A program made the position numbers and the translations under genes. The notes beneath the pieces are model-generated. The model was not told the DNA's origin and did not search any database. It saw only the letters and a list, made by a program, of their open reading frames with translations. A DNA stretch of 64,000 nt from CAZBRS01 sp964494475 (GTDB taxonomy: Bacteria > Myxococcota_A > UBA9042 > CAZBRS01): assembly GCA_964494475.1 (NCBI GenBank), contig CAZBRS010000002.1, positions 86,962 through 150,961 on the forward strand, read 5' to 3'. Numbering within the stretch: position 1 is the stretch's first letter; the number at the start of each line of letters is the position of its first letter. This document shows positions 48,286-56,666 of the stretch, in pieces.

Positions 48286-50909
48286 ACCGCCCCACGGTTG
48301 CGCGGCCATGGTGGGAGGGCATGGCACGCCATGCCCCTACGTACCTGGTGATGATGTTGGTGGTCGCGGGCGCGGCGTTCGCCCAGGAGGTGCCCGCCGT
48401 CCCGCCGCCCGTGGCCGCGCCCGAGCCCGTGGTGGTGCCGCCCGGCCTCGAGCACTTCGAGGAGGCCGTGCTGCCGCCCGAGCTCGACGTGGCGCCGGGG
48501 CAGTACGTGGTCACGCTCACGCTCACGGTCAGCGAGCAGGGCGCCGTGACCGAGGTGCTGGTGGCGGGGTCGGACCTGGCCGCCCTGAACGACCTGGCGG
48601 CGGGCGCCGCGCGGGGCTTCCGCTTCTCGCCCGCCACGGTCGACGGCGCGCCGGTGCCGGTCCAGATCACGTATCGGTATTCGTTCGACATCACGAAGAA
48701 GGAGAAGCGCGTCGTGGCGCGCTTCCTGGTGAAGGAGAAGGGCAAGCGCCGCGCGCTCGAGGGCGTTACCGCCTTCATCGAGGAGACCGCCGCGCGCTTC
48801 ACGTCCGACGCCTCGGGCTTGCTCGAGGTCGCCGATCTCGCGCCCGGGGCCTACACGCTGTACGTCCCCGAAGACACGTACGAAGAGTCCCGCGAGCGCT
48901 TCGAGGTGATCGAGGGCGAGGTCGGGGAGCGCTCGCTCTATGTCGCGCCGCGCTCCGGGGTGGCCCACCAGACCGTGATCCGCGCCCCGCGCGAGGCGCG
49001 CTTCGTGGCCCGCCAGAGCCTGCAGTGGACCGAGCTGCGCCGCCTGCCCGGATCGGGCGGCGACCCCCTCAAGATGATCGAGAACCTGCCGGGCATCGCG
49101 CGCTCGGCCTTCGGCAGCGGCATGCTGGTGGTCTACGGCAGCCACCCCATGGACTCGATGGTCTTCGTCGACGGCATGCCGCTGTGGCAGCTGTACCACT
49201 TCGGGGGGCTCTACTCGATCATCCACCCCGACTACATCGAGCGCATCGACTTCGTGCCCGCGGGCTTCGACGCCACCTACGGCCGCGCCATCGGCGGGGT
49301 GGTCGACGTGCGCCTGAAGGAGCAGCCCCTCGACGGCTGGCACGGCGCCTTCGACGTGAACGTGCTGCACGCCGGAGCCATGGTGGGCGGCCCCTACTCG
49401 AAGGACGGCGACGTACAGGTGGCCTTCCGCCGCTCGTACATCGACGCCATCCTGGGCGCGCTGGCCAGCGGCATCGACGACTTCTCGCTGACCACGGCGC
49501 CGCGCTACTACGACTACCAGGCGCGCGTGCAGCACCGCTTCAGCGACACGAACCGCCTGCAGATCTTCGTGAACGGCTCCGACGACCGCCTCGAGTTGAT
49601 CACCGAGCGCCCCGCGGGCCCCGACCCGTCGTTCGTGGGCGACATGGGGTTCTCCCAGCAGATGCACGCCCTGCTGGTGCGCTGGATGCTCGATCCCTCG
49701 CCCGCCGTGCGCAACGAGGTGTCCTTCCACGCCTCGGTCATGCGCTTCCAACTGAACCTGTTCAGCGCGGTCTCGGCCGACGCGTACCAGTACCCGATCA
49801 TCCTGCGCGATCAGGTCGACTGGAAGGTGAGCGACGCCTGGCGGCTGCGCTTCGGCCTCGAGGGGGGCATCTACGGCGCCTACATGGACGCCACCACGCC
49901 CGGCGGACCGCCCCGCGACGGCCAGGCCGAGGCCCCCATGTCGGAGCAGCCGACGATCCACACGGTCGAGAAGCCCATGACCGGCTTCCAGGCCGCCTGG
50001 GTGTCCGCCGAGTGGAAGCCCTTCGCCTGGTGGACGCTGGTGCCGTCGGTTCGGCTCGACACGTACCAGGGCGCCTGGGACGCCTACAGCATCGATCCGC
50101 GCTTCTCCACGCGCTTCGACGTGACCGACGCCCTGAGCCTGCGCGCGGCCACGGGCTTGTTCTCGCAGTTTCCGCGCATGGACAAGCTGTCGAAGGCCTA
50201 CGGAAACCCCGGCCTGCCCCCCGAGCGCGCCATCCACGCCCTGGTGGGCGGCGAGTGGCGCCCGATCCCGCGCCTGTCGCTCTCGACCGACGTGTTCTAC
50301 AAGCACCTGTTCGACCTGGCCGACTTCTCGAGCGACAACACCCTGAACTACCAGGCCCGCGGCAAGGGCCGCGCCTATGGAGCCACGGCGCTGCTCCGCC
50401 TCGACCCGGGGGGCCGCTTCTTCGGCTGGATCAGCTACACGTTCGTGGTATCCGAGCTGTACGACTTCGACGACCTCGACACCCGGCCCGGCTACGTGCC
50501 AGAACCCGGGTGGAAGCCCTCGGCCTACGACCAGAGGCACCTCTTGAACGCGCTGGCCTCGGTCGATCTGGGCGCGCACTGGTCGGTGGGCGCGCGCTAC
50601 CGCCTGGCCACGGGTTACCCGTACACGCCGGTCGAGGGCTCCATCTTCGACAGCGACGGCGACCAGTATGCGTCGGTCCCCAGCCGCGACCTGAACTCGC
50701 GGCGCATGCCCATCTTCCACGCCCTCGACCTGCGCGTCGACAAGGAGTGGGTCTTCGACACCTGGAGCCTGGCGGCCTACCTCGAGGTCCAGAACGTGAC
50801 CAACCACCAGAACGTCGAGGGCATCCAGTACAACTACGACTACACCGAGACCGGGTACGTGTACGGGCTGCCCATCCTGCCGGTGTTCGGGCTTCGCGGC
50901 GAGTTCTAG
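48282..50909 (+). CDS. TonB-dependent receptor 2 with N-terminal TonB C-terminal-like domain
   Basis: 875 residues. The signal peptide core is YLVMMLVVAGAAFAQ; the preceding 16 residues are encoded largely by a REP-like palindrome. Same architecture as receptor 1: a TonB-CTD-like domain (QYVVTLTLTVSEQGAVTEVL ... FRFSPATVDGAPVPVQI), carboxypeptidase regulatory-like domain, plug (LPGSGGDPLKMIENLPGIAR, VFVDGMPLWQLYHFGG) and a barrel ending GLRGEF. ATG 48282 overlaps the lipoprotein stop. An internal Met at about 48321 could be the ancestral start. The convergent nucleotidyltransferase gene overlaps its 3' end by 4 nt. Confidence 0.92.
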   Translation: MNRPTVARPWWEGMARHAPTYLVMMLVVAGAAFAQEVPAVPPPVAAPEPVVVPPGLEHFEEAVLPPELDVAPGQYVVTLTLTVSEQGAVTEVLVAGSDLAALNDLAAGAARGFRFSPATVDGAPVPVQITYRYSFDITKKEKRVVARFLVKEKGKRRALEGVTAFIEETAARFTSDASGLLEVADLAPGAYTLYVPEDTYEESRERFEVIEGEVGERSLYVAPRSGVAHQTVIRAPREARFVARQSLQWTELRRLPGSGGDPLKMIENLPGIARSAFGSGMLVVYGSHPMDSMVFVDGMPLWQLYHFGGLYSIIHPDYIERIDFVPAGFDATYGRAIGGVVDVRLKEQPLDGWHGAFDVNVLHAGAMVGGPYSKDGDVQVAFRRSYIDAILGALASGIDDFSLTTAPRYYDYQARVQHRFSDTNRLQIFVNGSDDRLELITERPAGPDPSFVGDMGFSQQMHALLVRWMLDPSPAVRNEVSFHASVMRFQLNLFSAVSADAYQYPIILRDQVDWKVSDAWRLRFGLEGGIYGAYMDATTPGGPPRDGQAEAPMSEQPTIHTVEKPMTGFQAAWVSAEWKPFAWWTLVPSVRLDTYQGAWDAYSIDPRFSTRFDVTDALSLRAATGLFSQFPRMDKLSKAYGNPGLPPERAIHALVGGEWRPIPRLSLSTDVFYKHLFDLADFSSDNTLNYQARGKGRAYGATALLRLDPGGRFFGWISYTFVVSELYDFDDLDTRPGYVPEPGWKPSAYDQRHLLNALASVDLGAHWSVGARYRLATGYPYTPVEGSIFDSDGDQYASVPSRDLNSRRMPIFHALDLRVDKEWVFDTWSLAAYLEVQNVTNHQNVEGIQYNYDYTETGYVYGLPILPVFGLRGEF
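48317..48336. repeat. REP-like palindrome inside the receptor 2 signal sequence
   Basis: GGGCATGGC-AC-GCCATGCCC: the same 9-AC-9 design and outer GGGCA/TGCCC as the elements at 2652-2729, with different but fully paired inner bases. Followed by CCTAC, another feature often seen at such repeats. Confidence 0.65.
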
Positions 50910-51376
50910 CGGGGCTCGGGCCGCCCCCGCCCCTTCGATTGGATATGCCGGAGATCCTCGACGTCCTCCAGGTCCCGCGGGCGGGACCGCGCCAGCTTGG
51001 AGCGGATGAGGTCGTCGAGCGAGATCAGGCGGACGACCGCGGGGCTGGCCTCGCGAGCGTCGTGGTGGGCCCAGGCCTCGTCGAAGGTGAGCCCGGGGAT
51101 CGACAGGAAGACGTCGACCCGCACGACGTCTTCGAAGATGGTGATGGGGTTGCCCAACAGCCTGTGGGCGTCAATCTGCCCCGCCGTGCGGAACCCCGCC
51201 TGGTCGAGGGCGTCGAGCAACCTGCGCGCGTTGTCGAGGTCACGCTCGATGAGCAGATCGACGTCGAACGTGGCGCGCGGAACGCCGTGCAGCACGGCGG
51301 CGAGGCCGCCGACGAGCACGTAGCGGACCTCATTCGCCTCGAGAGAGGCGAACAACTCGAGCAGTCCCGTTTGCAT
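50906..51376 (-). CDS. Nucleotidyltransferase-fold protein (AbiEii/MNT-like)
   Basis: 156 residues. The nucleotidyltransferase core is clear: VRYVLVGGLAAVLHGVPRAT contains the GG motif and the HG..R.T segment, followed by FDVDLLIE with the two metal-binding Asp, and later VRVDVFLSIPG with a third Asp. The C-terminal part (LISLDDLIRSKLARSRPRDLEDVEDL) is the usual KxxRxKDxxDl-like helix. Such proteins are often toxin or antitoxin components that transfer nucleotides to tRNA or protein. The small gene upstream overlaps it by 47 nt and is a likely partner. Confidence 0.85.
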   Translation of the reverse strand: MQTGLLELFASLEANEVRYVLVGGLAAVLHGVPRATFDVDLLIERDLDNARRLLDALDQAGFRTAGQIDAHRLLGNPITIFEDVVRVDVFLSIPGLTFDEAWAHHDAREASPAVVRLISLDDLIRSKLARSRPRDLEDVEDLRHIQSKGRGRPEPR

Positions 51377-51536
51377 GGTCCTCCTCGCGGCTCGGGCGCT
51401 CCGCGCCGGCGGCCCGGAGCAGACGCATCAGGCCCTCGGCGTGGGCCAGGCGCTCGGGCAGGCTGAGCGACAGGAACCACGCGATCTTCTCGGACCGATC
51501 CTCCGCGTGGAGGTCGTGGCGAATCCGTGCCTTCAT
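51330..51536 (-). CDS. Small partner protein upstream of the nucleotidyltransferase
   Basis: 68 residues from ATG 51536. Contains DRSEKIAWFLSLSLPERLAHAEGLMRLL, quoted in part (SEKIAWFLSLSLPERLAH): a short helical stretch of a type I have seen beside nucleotidyltransferase genes. The Arg-rich tail overlaps the next gene by 47 nt in another frame. Its small size and overlap suggest a co-translated two-gene module, toxin-antitoxin-like by inference. Prediction of the exact end is less sure because of the overlap. Confidence 0.55.
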   Translation of the reverse strand: MKARIRHDLHAEDRSEKIAWFLSLSLPERLAHAEGLMRLLRAAGAERPSREEDHANGTARVVRLSRGE

Positions 51537-51549
51537 GCGCGCCCCACCG

Positions 51550-53049
51550 TCACGGTACAGACCCATTGTAGTCGGTCGTGAACCGGCGCGCCACCACGCC
51601 CCAGCCGTCGCCGTCCTGGGCCCTAGAGGCCCACACGGCCAGCCAGCCACCGTGCGCATCGGGGGCCAGGTCCAGCAGGCGCTGGTCGTCGGCGGTGGTC
51701 GCGCTCTGCACGACCTCGTCGGCCAGGGGCGCGGCCCCCGCCGCGAAGACACGCGCCACCACGCCGTGGCCGGCGCCGTCGAGGGTGTCGTCGTCCCAGC
51801 CCGCCACGAAGCCGCCACCGGGCAGGGCCGCCACGGCCGGCCGCAGCTGCACGCCCCCGTCGTGGCGCGCCAGCGCGAAGGCCGGGCCTTCCGGGGCGCC
51901 ATCGGCGGCCAGCAGGCGGGCCAGCACGTCCCCGCCCGTGCCGTCCTCTGCCCGGCTCGTCCACGCCACCACCACGCGCCCGTCGGTGAGGAGGGCGGCG
52001 TCGGACTCGCTCTGCAGGCCGTCGGTGTCGACGTTCACGCGGACCTCGTCGCCCGCCTTGGCGCCCTCGGGCGAGAAGCGCTGCGCGTAGACGTCCCAGC
52101 CCGTGCCCACCTGGCCGAGGCTCGCCCAGGTGACCAGCCAGCCGCCGTCGGCCAGGGGCGCCACGTCGGCGTTCTCCTGCTGGCCCATGGTGTAGCTGTT
52201 GACGAGCTGCTCGATCGGCGTCGCGGCGGCCCACGCCACGCGGCGCGCGAATACGCCGGACCACGAGCCGTCGAGCTCGGCGCACGGGAAGCCCGCGCAC
52301 GAGGTCTCCCACGCGACCACGAAGCCCTTGCCGGGCAGCGCGGCGAGGCTCGCGAAGCCCTGCGCGTCCGCGACCTGCTCGTTCACGCGCTCCGCGGCGC
52401 TCGCGGGAGCGGCGCACCCGTCGAAGCGCCGGGCGACGACGTCCGAGGCGTCGGCGGGCTTGGCCGCGTGCCAGGCCACCACGAAGCCGCCCCCTTCGAC
52501 CGCGGCCAGCGCCGGGCGCTCCTGGCTGCCGGGCGCGGCGGGGTCGACCTCGGCCTCGGCCCCGTGGGGCGTGCCCTCGGCGTCGAGGCAGCGCAGCAGC
52601 ACGCGGGGCGTGCCCGACGCGCTCGACTGGAACGCGACGACGAAGCGCCCGTCGGTGAGCGCGGCGGCCGCCGGGTAGGCCTGGTCGCCGGCGACGACCT
52701 CGTTGACGACGTGCTCGCTCCCCGGCGTGGGCGCGGCGACGCTCGCATCGGCCGGGACCTCGGCCGCGATCTCGGGGGTGGGCTCCGCGGCGATCTCGAC
52801 GCTGACCTCGTCAGGACCCTCGCCGGCAGCTTCGGGGCCGGTCTCGGTCTCGGCGTCGAGGAGGGGAGCGTCGAGATCCTCCAGCCGATCAGGGGGCGCC
52901 GGCGTATCGGCGTCGGCAGCGCCGATCTCCGCCGAGACGTCGGCTCCTGCGCGACCGTCCGAGACGTCGAGGCCCGATGTCGCCGCGCCGCTGCAGGCTG
53001 TCGCGATCGCCAGCACCCCCAGCGCCAGGCCCTTCACGAGGTTTCGCAA
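51550..53049 (-). CDS. Lipoprotein with propeller-like repeats
   Basis: 499 residues. Signal MRNLVKGLALGVLAIATAC, lipobox Cys19, then an acidic Ala/Asp/Glu linker to about residue 105. The rest is a series of roughly 50-residue repeats with the core DGRFVVAFQSS, GGGFVVAWHAA, GKGFVVAWETS, GGWLVTWASL, DGRVVVAWTSR, GGGFVAGWDDD and GGWLAVWASR, as in beta-propeller-like domains of secreted proteins. I count seven. Function unknown; surface-exposed ligand binding is likely. It lies 13 nt upstream of the small nucleotidyltransferase partner on the same strand. Confidence 0.85.
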   Translation of the reverse strand: MRNLVKGLALGVLAIATACSGAATSGLDVSDGRAGADVSAEIGAADADTPAPPDRLEDLDAPLLDAETETGPEAAGEGPDEVSVEIAAEPTPEIAAEVPADASVAAPTPGSEHVVNEVVAGDQAYPAAAALTDGRFVVAFQSSASGTPRVLLRCLDAEGTPHGAEAEVDPAAPGSQERPALAAVEGGGFVVAWHAAKPADASDVVARRFDGCAAPASAAERVNEQVADAQGFASLAALPGKGFVVAWETSCAGFPCAELDGSWSGVFARRVAWAAATPIEQLVNSYTMGQQENADVAPLADGGWLVTWASLGQVGTGWDVYAQRFSPEGAKAGDEVRVNVDTDGLQSESDAALLTDGRVVVAWTSRAEDGTGGDVLARLLAADGAPEGPAFALARHDGGVQLRPAVAALPGGGFVAGWDDDTLDGAGHGVVARVFAAGAAPLADEVVQSATTADDQRLLDLAPDAHGGWLAVWASRAQDGDGWGVVARRFTTDYNGSVP

Positions 53050-53137
53050 GTCGCCCCCCTGCCCCAGGTCGCCAGCATGCGGCGCCGCGGCCGGCCGTAC
53101 AAGTCGGAAAATCCGTGTCGGCGGGTACGCTTTCCGG

Positions 53138-53166
53138 TTGTCTTCGGACGCGCGGTGCTCTATAGG
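53138..53166 (+). promoter_or_regulatory. Promoter for Cys-rich protein 1
   Basis: TTGTCT (53138-53143), 17-nt spacer, TATAGG (53161-53166), upstream of ATG 53203. The 53050-53202 gap between divergent genes holds no other clear signal. Confidence 0.45.
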
Positions 53167-53202
53167 GACGGCATCGCGTCAACCCTCGAGGCAGAAGACA
53201 TC

Positions 53203-56200
53203 ATGAAGCGTGCCGTTTTCCTGGTGGCGGTGCTGGTCGCGCTGGTCGGGAACCTGTCGTCCGCGTCGGCCCAGTGCGGCACGGCCCAGGTCATCGCGCC
53301 CACCTGCGGGGCGATCACCTGGGAGGGGTGCTGCACCGGCAACGTGGCCACGTGGTGCGACGACGAGGAGGCCGGCGGGCCCCTCTGCGGCCGCGACTGC
53401 GGCCCCGCCGACGAGGTGTGCAGTTGGTCCGAGTCGGTGGGCGCCATCTGCAGCTATTCGTTCACGGCGCCCCTCGACGGACACGACCTGCAGTGCTGCG
53501 ACCCCCAGTGCGAGGGCAAGGCCTGCGGCGCCGACAACGCGTGCGGTGGCGTCTGCGCGGGCCCCGAGGCCACGTGCGAGGGCGGCAAGGTGTGCGCGCC
53601 CGACGGCGTGTGCTGCCAGGACCAGTGCGCGGGCAAGGCGTGCGGCCCCGACGGCTGCGGCGGCACGTGCGGCGAGTGCGGCTGCGGCGAGGCGTGCCTC
53701 GAGGGCGCGTGCGTCTTCCTCATGTGCAAGACGGCCGAGTGCGGCGCCGACGGCTGTGGCGGCTCGTGCGGCAACTGCGCCGCCGGCCAGGTCTGCACGC
53801 CGGCGGGCGCGTGCTGCGTGCCCACCTGCAACGGCGCCGAGTGCGGCGACGACGGCTGCGGCGGGACGTGCGGCCTCTGCCGGTGCGGCGAGCGCTGCGT
53901 GGCCGGCACGTGCGCCTTCGAGGCCTGCGACGGCAAGAAGTGCGGCGATGACGGCTGCGGCGGCGAGTGCGGGCAGTGCGAGGCCAACGAGTCGTGCTCC
54001 GAGGACCAGTGCGTGACCGGCTGGTTCTGCACCGCCACGTGGCAGGGGGGCGACGACGGCTGCGACTGCGAGTGCGGCGCGTACGACCCCGACTGCGACG
54101 ACCCCTCCGCCAGCGTCTACCGCTGCGAAGACTGGCAGACCTGCGACGCCAACGGCCACTGCGTCGGCGAGTGCGTGCCCGACTGCGAAGGCAAGCAGTG
54201 CGGTGACGACGGCTGCGGCAAGCGCTGCGGCACCTGCGCTGCGGGCACCACCTGCAACGACGACGACCAGTGCGCGGCCGGCTGGGTCTGTGAGCCTTAC
54301 TACCTTGGCGATGGCTACTCCTGCGACTGCGGCTGCGGCGCCTACGACCCCGACTGCGACGACCCCGAGCTGTGGATCTCGGGCTGCGAGTCCTGGCAGC
54401 GCTGCGACGCCAACGGCGCGTGCACGCCGGATGCCTGCACCCCCGAGTGCGCAGGCAAGCAGTGCGGGCCCGACGGCTGCGGCGGCACCTGCGGCGGCTG
54501 CCCGCTCGACGCCCTGCAGTGCGTCGACGGCGTGTGCCTGGCCGACTCGTGCAAGGGCATCCCCTCCGAGGGCTGCTGCGACGGCAGCACGCTGCGGCGC
54601 TGCTCCTACGGCACCCTCACGGCCAGCGACTGCGCCGAGTACGACGATGCGGCGATCTGCGGCTGGGACGCCGACGCCTACTACCCCGGCTACGCCTGCG
54701 GGGCCGACGTCGACCCCGTGGGCGACCCGAGCGGCGAGCTACCGCTGGTGTGCCCCGCCTGCGAGCCCGGCTGCGCGGGCAAGGAGTGCGGCGCGGCCGA
54801 CGGCTGCGGCGGCACCTGCGGCTGCCCGGTGGGCCTCACGTGCCAGGCCGGCCAGTGCCTGTACTGCGCGCCCATGTGCTACGGCAAGGCCTGCGGCGCC
54901 GACGGCTGCGGCGGGTCGTGCGGCGAGTGCGCCGACGGCGGCGTGTGCGTCGCCGGCCAGTGCTGCACGCCGGCCTGCGAGGGCAAGACCTGCGGCGCCG
55001 ACGGCTGCGGCGGCACGTGCGGTTCGTGCACCTGGCCGGCCACGTGCCAGGACGACCAGTGCTGCACGCCCGCCTGCGACGGCGTCACGTGCGGCAACGC
55101 CGACGGCTGCGGCGGCACCTGCGGCTGCGCGTCGGGCTCCTGCGTCGACGGCACGTGCCAGGGCGGCTGCGGTGAGGTCACGTACGAGGGCTGCTGCGAC
55201 GGCTCGATCGTCCAATGGTGCTCGGGCGGCACGCTCAGCGAGAAGGACTGCGCCACCGACGAGTACGCCGAGGGCCCGCTGTGCGGTTGGGACCCAGAGG
55301 GCGGCTACTACTGGTGCGGCACCCACGAAGACGTCGACCCGGCGGGCGAGTTCGAGCGCGAGTGCGCCGGCGCGTGCACGCCCGACTGCGCCGGCAAGGC
55401 CTGCGACCAGGACAACGGCTGCGGCAAGCCGTGCGGCTGCGCGGCGGGCCAGTCGTGCGAGGCCGGCCAGTGCGTGGCGTGCATGCCCCAGTGCGTGGGG
55501 GTCGTGTGCGGCGACGACGGCTGCGGCGGCTCGTGCGGCGCGTGCGCCGAGGGCGAGACGTGCCACGAGTACGGCGTGTGCGTCGACGCGTGCCAGGGCG
55601 TGCTCTACGAGGGCTGCTGCGAAGGCGCCACCGCCAAGTGGTGCGAAGACGGCGTGCTGAACCAGATCGACTGCACCGGCAGCGAGGCCGGCGTGTGCGG
55701 GTGGAGCGCGTCGGGCTACTACGACTGCGTCGAGGGCGGCGCCGATCCGTCGGGCAGCTTCCCGCTCGACTGCCCGACGGGGCAGGATATTCCCAACTGC
55801 AAGGGCAAGGAGTGCGGTCCCGACGGGATCGGCGGGCAGTGCGGGCAGTGTGGCGTGGGCCTGGCGTGCAAGGATGGCCTGTGCGCGAGCGTCGACACCC
55901 CCGACTGCACGGGCAGGGAGTGCGGCCCCGACGGGATGGGCGGGTCGTGCGGTGCTTGCGCCGACGGCGAGACGTGCACCGCGGCCGGCCAGTGCGCGCC
56001 GGCGGTCACTCCCGACGTGGTCGACGACGCGACGATCGACACCGTCGCCGACGTGGCTGACGACAAGACCGCCACCGACGTCCCCGCTCCCGATGCTCCC
56101 GCTGGCGACATGATCGGCGCCGACACCGGCAACATCGATCGCGATGGCGGCGGCGGTGGCGGGTGCACCGTCGAGGCGCGCTCCTCCAACGCGGCGCCGC

Positions 56201-56262
56201 TCGTCGGCCTGCTGGCGCTGCTCGGTGCGGCCCTCCTGGTTCGGCGGCGCACCGTTCGGTGA
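53203..56262 (+). CDS. Cys-rich repeat surface protein 1 with MYXO-CTERM-like tail
   Basis: 1019 residues with signal peptide (MKRAVFLVAVLVALVGNLSSASA). Three modules alternate. One is GKxCGxDGCGGxCGxC, repeated many times. One is an EGCCDGxxxxWCxxGxLxxxDC...CGW...YYxC...DPxGxF module. One is a WFCxxxxQxxxDGCDC-x-CGAYDPDCD module. All are dense in Cys and likely disulfide-bonded outside the cell. The end is an acidic Asp/Ala linker, a Gly-rich GGGGGCTVEARSS, a hydrophobic helix and RRRTVR, which is the layout of MYXO-CTERM sorting signals. Paralogue of the gene at 56667. Binding of metal or polysaccharide is possible but not shown. Confidence 0.88.
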   Translation: MKRAVFLVAVLVALVGNLSSASAQCGTAQVIAPTCGAITWEGCCTGNVATWCDDEEAGGPLCGRDCGPADEVCSWSESVGAICSYSFTAPLDGHDLQCCDPQCEGKACGADNACGGVCAGPEATCEGGKVCAPDGVCCQDQCAGKACGPDGCGGTCGECGCGEACLEGACVFLMCKTAECGADGCGGSCGNCAAGQVCTPAGACCVPTCNGAECGDDGCGGTCGLCRCGERCVAGTCAFEACDGKKCGDDGCGGECGQCEANESCSEDQCVTGWFCTATWQGGDDGCDCECGAYDPDCDDPSASVYRCEDWQTCDANGHCVGECVPDCEGKQCGDDGCGKRCGTCAAGTTCNDDDQCAAGWVCEPYYLGDGYSCDCGCGAYDPDCDDPELWISGCESWQRCDANGACTPDACTPECAGKQCGPDGCGGTCGGCPLDALQCVDGVCLADSCKGIPSEGCCDGSTLRRCSYGTLTASDCAEYDDAAICGWDADAYYPGYACGADVDPVGDPSGELPLVCPACEPGCAGKECGAADGCGGTCGCPVGLTCQAGQCLYCAPMCYGKACGADGCGGSCGECADGGVCVAGQCCTPACEGKTCGADGCGGTCGSCTWPATCQDDQCCTPACDGVTCGNADGCGGTCGCASGSCVDGTCQGGCGEVTYEGCCDGSIVQWCSGGTLSEKDCATDEYAEGPLCGWDPEGGYYWCGTHEDVDPAGEFERECAGACTPDCAGKACDQDNGCGKPCGCAAGQSCEAGQCVACMPQCVGVVCGDDGCGGSCGACAEGETCHEYGVCVDACQGVLYEGCCEGATAKWCEDGVLNQIDCTGSEAGVCGWSASGYYDCVEGGADPSGSFPLDCPTGQDIPNCKGKECGPDGIGGQCGQCGVGLACKDGLCASVDTPDCTGRECGPDGMGGSCGACADGETCTAAGQCAPAVTPDVVDDATIDTVADVADDKTATDVPAPDAPAGDMIGADTGNIDRDGGGGGGCTVEARSSNAAPLVGLLALLGAALLVRRRTVR

Positions 56263-56266
56263 CGCC

Positions 56267-56533
56267 GTGCCCGATTGCCCCTCCAAGCGAGCCCGCAAGC
56301 GCCTGGTGAACGACGGCGTCCGCCGCCTGCTCGACACCCCAGGCTGGAACCCCCACGACTTCGTCGCGGGCCGCGAGGCCGAGCGCGGTCCCGTCGCGCC
56401 GGCCCCGTCCGCCGAGCGCGCGCTGGCGGGCGCCGAAGCGTGCGAGGCCTGCGCCGAGGCGCGGCGCACCTCGGCCGATCCCTCGGCGCTCTGTGAGCGT
56501 CATCTGGCCGAGGCGCTCGGCTTCTCCTCGTGA
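56267..56533 (+). CDS. Small hypothetical protein with CxxC...CxxH
   Basis: 88 residues from a GTG 4 nt after the stop of Cys-rich protein 1. Starts VPDCPSKRARKRLVNDGVRRLL and ends with CEACAEARRTSADPSALCER-H, a CxxC...CxxH arrangement that could hold zinc. No signal peptide and no recognised family. Codon use is GC-rich like its neighbours. An upstream in-frame ATG lies within the preceding gene and is unlikely. Real but uncertain; the 56534-56591 stretch after it is non-coding. Confidence 0.5.
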   Translation: MPDCPSKRARKRLVNDGVRRLLDTPGWNPHDFVAGREAERGPVAPAPSAERALAGAEACEACAEARRTSADPSALCERHLAEALGFSS

Positions 56534-56591
56534 CTCCCCGGGCCTTGCACCCTTCGTGAAACTCGATGCATGGGCAGGCGCCTTTTTTTGG

Positions 56592-56621
56592 TTGGCGTGC
56601 CGTTCGTTTGTTCCGTATTCT
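56592..56621 (+). promoter_or_regulatory. Promoter for Cys-rich protein 2
   Basis: TTGGCG (56592-56597), 18-nt spacer, TATTCT (56616-56621). A seven-T run (56583-56589) sits just upstream. CCGGAGG precedes ATG 56667. Confidence 0.45.
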
Positions 56622-56666
56622 CGTGAGCGTATCCGCGACAACGAAAACTGGCACCCCGGAGGCCCC

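Noticed and set aside
56267..56290. CGATTGCCCCTCCAAGCG resembles one half of the REP-like copy at 2721-2738
   Set aside because: No matching left arm nearby, and it lies in a plausible coding frame; probably chance.
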